Assembly (NCBI RefSeq): GCF_000974365.1
Contig: NZ_BAZW01000019.1
Span: forward strand, 1-64,000
Reading direction: 5' to 3'
Length of the DNA stretch: 64,000 nt
Origin: Geofilum rubicundum JCM 15548
GTDB taxonomy: Bacteria > Bacteroidota > Bacteroidia > Bacteroidales > Marinilabiliaceae
The notes under the pieces were generated by a model. It had not been told where the DNA came from. It worked only from the letters and a program-made list of their open reading frames with translations, and did not search any database. Of this stretch, positions 57,958 through 64,000 are shown piece by piece (the stretch's first letter is position 1; every line of letters begins with the position of its first letter). A program made the position numbers and the translations under genes.

Positions 57958-59547
57958 TTATCTGGGTGCCAGATCAAAACTGAAATTAAGTATTCCAAAT
58001 GCTTTCATTTCATCTGGTGTGATGGTTTTTTCAATGGGTTGCATCATGCGTTTTCGAAAGCGAACGGTATAAGTCTCATCGCTTAACAAATGAATGGAGA
58101 AAAAGCCGTCCTCATCGCTTTCAAAAGAGGCGACGGGGATGTCTTCATTTTTGAAAACGGAGATGCTTACATCTTCTTCTGGTTGTCCGGTGGTTTCATT
58201 GGTGATGGTGCCTTTTACCTGTGTGAAGGTAAGTGGACTTTGTGCTTTGAAGGCGTAAAGATCATCTTCACCCATTCCTCCTGGTCGGTTGGAGGCAAAA
58301 TAGCCGCCATCGTTGGCTTCGTTCCAAATTAAGCTGAAATCGTCGTAGGGGCTGTTGATGCCGGGTCCCAGGTTGTGTGGATTCGAAAATCCCTCTGCCA
58401 TGGCCAGCACTACAAAGATATCTAATCCGCCCAGTCCGGGTAATCCATCCGAAGCAAAGAATAGTCTTCCTTTTGAATCGATAAAGGGAAATACCTCGTT
58501 GCCGGGGGTGTTAATATGCGGGCCCAAATTAACAGGCTGGGAAAGAAATCCACCTCTTCTTTCACTATAATACAGGTCCATTCCACCATACCCGCCAGGC
58601 ATATCTGAGGAAAAATAAAGCCTTTCGTTATCGGGCGAAATAGCAGGATGTGCAATGGAATAACCCTTGATTTTCAAAGGGAGGGAAGAAAGTGTTTTTT
58701 GCCATTTCCCCTCTCTTTTTCTAACTACAAAAACATCCATTTCAGATACGCCTTCCGGATTTTCGTCGATATTTCTGGTGATGTACATTTGTTGACCATC
58801 TGAGGTAAAGCTGACCGGTCCGTCATTGAGACCTGTTTTAATGCCTGGTAAAAAGGGATGTGGGAAGCTGAGTTGCGTGGCATTCTCCACCTTAGCGCTG
58901 TACAAATCAAAAAAGGGCTGGTTGTTTCTGGTATCCAAATGCCTTATATAGGATTTGCCCGGACGGTTGGATGAAAAAACGAGTTCCTTATTGTCCAATA
59001 ACGCAGGTCCAAACTCGGAGTAGGAACTATTGATGTTGAGGTGACTGACTGAAAAACGACCGGAGTCGGAACGTAAGTGGTATAAATAGTCTTCGGCAGA
59101 CAATCCTTGTCGCGGCTTATGGGTGCGCATTATGGTGTGAAACCGATCCAGGTAGACATCTGATTCTTCATAGCGTTTCAGGGTTCGCAAGGCCAACCCC
59201 AGATGATAATAGGTCTCTGCATCCACATCATGGAAGGCGATGGCTTTCTCATACCATTCAACGGCGTGTGTAGGCATGTTTAACTGGCGGTAACAGTCTG
59301 CAATTCTTTTGGTTACATGGTATCTGGAATCGCCTTTGGATGCCACCCTCTGGTACCTTTTAAGGGCTTTGTTATAGTTAAATTCGCTGTAGGCTTCATC
59401 GGCCTTTTTTAATAATCTGTTTTGGCCGGTCATATCTGCAGAGGAGACCAGAAGCAGAAGTATTAAAAATACACCTGTCAGGCCCGATCGGTTCCAGCAG
59501 GAAGAGGAACGGCTGTTTTTTATATAGATGGCGTGTTTTCTTTGCAT
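57958..59547 (-). CDS. TPR and PD40 beta-propeller protein of the adhesin/T9SS cluster
   Basis: 529 aa from ATG 59547, just after the PorP/SprF stop. A signal or anchor helix (GVFLILLLLVSSADM), then TPR helices (KADEAYSEFNYNKALKRYQR, HAVEWYEKAIAF), a PD40/WD40-like propeller (VFSSNRPGKSYIRHLD, ISPDNERLYFSSDMPGGYGG, FFASDGLPGLGGLDIF) and a carboxypeptidase-like regulatory domain at the end. It lacks the OmpA-like peptidoglycan domain that PorE-type relatives carry. It probably supports envelope anchoring or secretion of the adhesin. Frame intact. Confidence 0.82.
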   Translation of the reverse strand: MQRKHAIYIKNSRSSSCWNRSGLTGVFLILLLLVSSADMTGQNRLLKKADEAYSEFNYNKALKRYQRVASKGDSRYHVTKRIADCYRQLNMPTHAVEWYEKAIAFHDVDAETYYHLGLALRTLKRYEESDVYLDRFHTIMRTHKPRQGLSAEDYLYHLRSDSGRFSVSHLNINSSYSEFGPALLDNKELVFSSNRPGKSYIRHLDTRNNQPFFDLYSAKVENATQLSFPHPFLPGIKTGLNDGPVSFTSDGQQMYITRNIDENPEGVSEMDVFVVRKREGKWQKTLSSLPLKIKGYSIAHPAISPDNERLYFSSDMPGGYGGMDLYYSERRGGFLSQPVNLGPHINTPGNEVFPFIDSKGRLFFASDGLPGLGGLDIFVVLAMAEGFSNPHNLGPGINSPYDDFSLIWNEANDGGYFASNRPGGMGEDDLYAFKAQSPLTFTQVKGTITNETTGQPEEDVSISVFKNEDIPVASFESDEDGFFSIHLLSDETYTVRFRKRMMQPIEKTITPDEMKAFGILNFSFDLAPR

Positions 59548-59548
59548 T

Positions 59549-60517
59549 TTAAAAATATCTTGGGTTGAGAATTTTCTCTTTTCTGAAATTGAATTCAAAG
59601 CTGAGCATGACTTCGTGCGTATCCCCGAACTGTGAAACCAGGTCTTTTAATCCGGTTTCGTAGGCATATCCTGCACTTAACTGATTGGTGATTTGGTATT
59701 TCACAATTCCTCCAATGGATTCATCGGGTCTGAAGAAGCCCCCTATCCATAGTTTTTCTCTTATCAACAGATTCAGGTTGATGTCGAATGACACGGGAGC
59801 AGACTCAGTGGCCCGAACGATGAAGGAGGGTTTAAGTTTCAATTCTGCACCCAGTGGAAACACATATCCGGCCATTAATAGATACAAGCGGTTTTCTTTT
59901 GAAATAAAAGTGGAAGATGGGTCGCTGTCATCCAGTTCGTTCTCTATCAATCGTGGAGTTGAAAGGCCCACGTAATAGCGGTCCGACCACAAATAGGCAC
60001 CAAAGCCAAAATTGGGAAGCAATTGTGGCTCCGTTGTTTCTGCATAGGCTTGATCATCGGCACCGACTTCATTCATATATTGACTCAGGTCTTTCTGGAA
60101 ATAGCTAAATCCCCCCTTTAATCCAAGCGCCAGTTTGGCCTTTCCGTTGAAACGAAGATGGTAGGCATAGTCGAACCAGGCCGAGGTGTTGGTGACCGGA
60201 CCAATTTGGTCGTGGATCACGGTCAGACCCGTGCCAAAATTCTTTTTGGCAAAGGGCGTGTGAATCGTGAAAGTCTGTGTGGTGGGCGCATCTTCAAAAC
60301 CCATCCATTGATGCCTGGAGGCTACCATGGCGCTTAACACCCCATTTGTTCCGGCGTAGGCCGGGTTTAATGCCAGGGTGTTAAACATGTACTGTGTTAA
60401 CAACGGATCTTGTTGTGCCGATAGGTTATTCTGGCACATCCAGGTGAAACAGAGTATTAAAAGGGCTCTTATTTTTAGTCTTTGCATTATTCTTTTTCTT
60501 TTTATTGACCGCATCAT
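59549..60517 (-). CDS. PorP/SprF-family type IX secretion membrane protein
   Basis: 322 aa outer-membrane beta-barrel. The signal ends near NNLSAQQDPLLTQYMFN, and the PorP/SprF start QYMFNTLALNPAYAGTNG is unmistakable. Later strands include KLALGLKGGFSYFQKDLS and LSAGYAYETGLKDL. SprF proteins help type B T9SS substrates such as SprB reach the surface, matching the adhesin whose stop codon overlaps this start. Start 60517 or Met11 (60487). Frame intact. Confidence 0.9.
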   Translation of the reverse strand: MMRSIKRKRIMQRLKIRALLILCFTWMCQNNLSAQQDPLLTQYMFNTLALNPAYAGTNGVLSAMVASRHQWMGFEDAPTTQTFTIHTPFAKKNFGTGLTVIHDQIGPVTNTSAWFDYAYHLRFNGKAKLALGLKGGFSYFQKDLSQYMNEVGADDQAYAETTEPQLLPNFGFGAYLWSDRYYVGLSTPRLIENELDDSDPSSTFISKENRLYLLMAGYVFPLGAELKLKPSFIVRATESAPVSFDINLNLLIREKLWIGGFFRPDESIGGIVKYQITNQLSAGYAYETGLKDLVSQFGDTHEVMLSFEFNFRKEKILNPRYF

Positions 60518-63500
60518 TTTTTGATATATACACTTCCTTTGTACACTTCTTCATTCATTTTTAAAATATAGAAGTAGGTGCCTTCGGGCAGTTCGTCCGA
60601 ACCAAAAACACTGGATGAAGCTCTGCCATCCCAACTGTTATCGTAAGGTGATTTTTGATATACGAGGTTTCCCCAGCGATTGAAAATACTCAGTTCATTA
60701 TCCGGGAAATCTGAAACTCCCTGAATAACCCAGTAATCATTTACGCCATCGCCGTTGGGCGAGAAGGTTGAAGGCACGTTCAGTCTGTCAGCACAATCAT
60801 CAAAGGGGTCCAGGTAATTGGGAATGCCGTCGTTGTCGCAGTCGCCGGTTCCTTCTTCAGCATCTGGCACACCATCGCCATCTGAATCCGGATCCCGATA
60901 ATCGGGAATGCCATCTCCGTCGGTGTCTCTAGGCAAATCTTCGCATGGATCGATTATGCCAGATTCAACTTCGTCAGGAATACCGTCACCATCTGAATCC
61001 GTACTTAGATAGTCAGGCGTCCCGTCTCCGTCGGTGTCGGGCCAATCAGTCATGGTATGGTGGTCCAGGGGATCGCCATTATAGAGGTTCAGGTCTTTTT
61101 CCTGATAATCGGGAATGCCATCTCCGTCTGTATCCAGGGGGCTGATTTCAATGACGATGAAGGATTCCGCACAGGCGTTGTGGGGATCGCATACCTGATA
61201 ATAGACTGTATCTGTTTGGCAATAACTGCGGGGTAGGCTTCATAGGTAAATTCACCGGCTTCATTCATGAAAAATTCACCGAATGTGGACGGACTCTGCG
61301 TTGTTAAAGAGGCAGACATGGCTTCACCTTCCGGTTCCGCATCATTGTTCAGTACCTGGATAGTGACTGTGGTCATATCATAGGTGTTGAAGAAATCAGG
61401 TAGCGGTCGAGGTGCATCATTGGCGGGTGTAATGGTAAAGCTGACGGTGGCCTGGTCACAATAAACCGGGTCTCCGGTGTCGCAGATTTCATAAACAAAA
61501 GAATCGCTGCCATAAAAATCCGCTGCCGGGGTGTATTGCATACTTCCATCATCACCCATAAATTCCAGTGTCCCGTTTTCGGGGGCCTGAATAATTTGGA
61601 GGTGGATGGATCTATATTGTTGTTGGGATCCTGATCATTTCCTATGGGATTAAATAAATAAGGTTCATCTTCGGATAAGGTGTATTCATCATTATTGGCT
61701 TGGGGCGGGCCGTTACCGGCAATAACGCTTAAAGATACCTGAGCCTGTGCACAGGCGCCTTCCTCATCGCAAATCTGATAGAGGAAGCTATCATTTCCGA
61801 AGAAGTCCTCATTCGGCAAATAATATATCGTTCCATCGGGATTGGGCGTTGCCGTACCATTTTTTGGCGCTTCATAGATCGAAAGGCTGGAAGGATCCAG
61901 ATTGTCGTCCGGATCGCTATCATTGGCCAGTACATCCAGGGTGGCCCCTGCCAAGGAAATTGGGCCATATTGGTCGTTGGCCGACAAGGGTGTGTCATTG
62001 ACCCAGGTTATGCTTAGATTGATGGTGGCTTCATCCCACAAGCCATCTGGATCGGTGATGCGGTAAATGATTTGGTCGGTACCAAAATAGTTTTCATTGG
62101 GCGTGTACTGAATGCCAATTGGTTCTGAAACCAATTGGGCGGCACCATTTAGAGGTTGGGTTACAATGGTAAGTGTCAGTTCTCCGTTGGCGTTGTCCAC
62201 ATCAAAATCATTGTTTAAAGCACGAATAAGGACAGAGGTGTCTTCGGGGAGAGTGACTTCGTCATCCACAGCTACAGGGGCGTCATTTACGGGATCTATG
62301 GTGATGGTCACCCTGGCCTCGTCGCAATAGTCTATATCGTCACAAACCTTGTAGAAAAAGGAATCTTCCCCAAAATAATCCGGATTGGGGGTGTAAGTGA
62401 CAGTGCCGTCCTCGTTGGGAGATGCGCTGCCGTTTTGCGGTGCCTGGGAAATGGCTACGGAGGCCGTATTTATATCATTTTGTGGATCGGTATCATTGTC
62501 TAACACATGAATGATCACCGCTTCGTCTTCGTTGGTGCTGGCCACATCATCCGCGGCCGTTGGCGCCTGATCAGAGACCTGAATGCTTATTGTGGCCACA
62601 TTGCTGGTCAGGCTGGTTAGGTCGCTCAGTGTAAATTGAAATTCATCGGTGCCGAAAAAGTGGTTGTCGGGTGTATAGCTTACCTCGCCGGTTCCGGGAC
62701 CAGTGGTGACTTGTCCATTGGCAGGTTGGGCTACAATGGCGATGCTATTCCAGTCGATGTTGTTGTCAGCATCACTCACCCTTTCGCTCATAGGAATGAC
62801 CACGGGCTGGTTTTCGCGTGTGGAATACAAGCCATCTGTTGCTACAGGGGCATCATCCACCGGGTGAATGGTAATATCTACTCTGGCTTCATTACTGGTC
62901 AGATTGGTCCGGTCGGTTACGGTATAAGTGAAAAAGTCGGTGCCATTAAAATCCTGATCAGGCATATATTCGACCATTCCATTACCCAAATAGTTGGCTG
63001 TGCCATATTTTGGCTTCACAATTATTTCAACAGTGGTCGGGTCAATATCGGTATCATCATCATTGGATAAAATATCGATTTGAACCGCTTCGTCTTCATC
63101 CGTTTCAGCCGTATCATCGTTGGCAATAGGGGAACGGCGGGCAACGGAAAAGAAAATTTTTGCACTTCTGCACAAGGAGCCGGGGTAGCCAAGATCGCAA
63201 ATTTCATATTCTGCTTCATCGTTGCCATAAAATCCGGTATGGGGCGAATAAATGATTTGGTTGTTTTGCAGTATCGTGAGGGTCCCATTACTGGGCTCTT
63301 GGGTTATCTTAAGAGTGTTGCCATCCAGACCGCCCGCTGATCCATCGGCCAGGTCGTTGTCATTGGCCAGAATGCTGTAATTAACAGGCGTGCCTTCTGC
63401 TGTATATACATAGTCATCGGTGACAACCGGGGAATCATTCACGGCGTTGACGGTGATGCCCAGGATACCTGTTGAGGTGGTAGTTCCATCTGAAACAGTA

Positions 63501-64000
63501 TAAGAGATTTCGGGGACAGCGCCATTAAAATTTAAAGCCGGTGTATAGGTAAAGCTTCCATTGGGATGGATGGTCAGTTTTCCCTGAGTGAATGTCAGTT
63601 CTGTTCCAGCCGGTCTGGTCATGCTGTTGACCCGGAACTGGGTGACGGTTAATGGATCCCCATCTATATCTGTGTCATTGCTCAGAACACCATTGGCTGC
63701 ATTGACATTTAGGGGGGTATCTTCATCGGTTGTTGCATCATTGGCATTAGCAACCGGTGGTGTGTTTAAAATGTTTGGCGTAAGGGATGCGGAGTTGTCG
63801 GACTCAACCGGGTCAAATTGGTCGAAGGCCGCAATGAATGCTGCAACCTGATACTCGTTGGCGGCCTGTTGGGGCGGATCAATGGTGGCTTTGAAGGTCA
63901 AAGAAAGACTTGCTCCATTATTCAGATTTTTGTTGCTCCAGCTGATGGTGCCGGAGGACAATACCCCCCCGGAGGAGATGTCTGAAATGTCTGAATAGCC
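60514..64000 (-). CDS. SprB-like giant repeat adhesin with type B T9SS sorting domain (5' partial, two frame breaks)
   Basis: Surface adhesin whose N-terminus is beyond the window. From 64000 downward it has about nine Ig/cadherin-like repeats of roughly 90-100 aa, each starting with a DEDTPLNVNA or NEDEAVIIHVLDNDTDP-type stretch and containing a DG.xxYTP..FxGxD core. Then come calcium-binding type 3 repeats (DTDGDGIPDY and DSDGDGVPDAEEG) and the C-terminal gliding-motility domain (VPSTFSPNGDGVNDYWVIQG, ELSIFNRWGNLVYQ, LPEGTYFYILKMN). Frame breaks: one missing base near 61601 (restoring DPSTLQIIQAPENGTLEF) and one A near 61215 (restoring AVIAKTDTVYYQVCDPHNAC). Stop overlaps the PorP/SprF start. 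Confidence 0.88.

Noticed and set aside
61000-64000. Adhesin repeats as DNA tandem repeats
   Set aside because: Similarity is at protein domain level only; nucleotide units are diverged.

Overview
The window looks like a chromosome segment of a saccharolytic Bacteroidetes/Bacteroidota, most plausibly a Marinilabiliales-type anaerobe or facultative anaerobe. The reasons are SusC/SusD pairs, a one-protein hybrid two-component sensor, type IX secretion (T9SS) sorting domains, a SprB-like adhesin with a PorP/SprF partner, TAnnTTTG promoter elements and weak Shine-Dalgarno sites. The species cannot be named from sequence alone. No rRNA, tRNA, CRISPR array, prophage or complete insertion sequence was seen.

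Layout. 0.1-2.5 kb: SulP anion transporter and a small lipoprotein. 2.5-28.2 kb: a pectin utilisation locus with GH2 beta-galactosidase, HTCS sensor, PL1 pectate lyase with T9SS tail, CE8 pectin methylesterase, GH28, CE12, SusC, SusD, a surface beta-helix lipoprotein, GH105, a lipoprotein PL1 and a CE12-GH28 fusion. 28.3-28.9 kb: a toxin-antitoxin pair. 29.0-43.1 kb (minus strand): a uronate catabolic operon, in transcription order uxaC, PfkB kinase, eda, uxuB-type SDR, second PfkB kinase, LarA-like nickel racemase, gnd, TRAP transporter dctPQM, LacI regulator, uxaE. 43.4-49.3 kb (plus strand): LacI regulator, BNR_4 propeller lipoprotein, kduI, cupin, kduD-type SDR, DUF4861 lipoprotein. 49.4-57.9 kb: housekeeping genes (cation efflux, RRM protein, transaldolase-like aldolase, MATE, mnmD, two FKBP isomerases, pRiA4b-like protein, cyclophilin, DUF3127). 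58.0-64.0 kb (minus strand): giant repeat adhesin (5' end outside the window), PorP/SprF and a TPR/PD40 protein.

How it fits together. Surface and secreted enzymes deacetylate, demethylate and cut pectin. SusCD imports oligomers, and GH105/GH28 release unsaturated and saturated galacturonate. Unsaturated uronate can go through KduI and KduD to KDG, then kinase and Eda. Saturated galacturonate can go through UxaC, UxaE and the SDR to mannonate. No mannonate dehydratase is seen. The same operon instead carries a LarA-type C2 racemase/epimerase with intact active-site residues, a second divergent sugar kinase and 6-phosphogluconate dehydrogenase. This suggests a mannonate to gluconate to 6-phosphogluconate to ribulose-5-phosphate route, which is the most interesting hypothesis here.

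Quality note. Fifteen genes contain 17 frame breaks, nearly all explained by one missing base in a short homopolymer, often GGG read as GG. I read these as probable sequence errors and annotate each gene over its whole reconstructed span. A family of short intergenic repeats with terminal inverted repeats (10.2, 47.0, 47.9, 52.4 and partly 56.2 kb) is also present.
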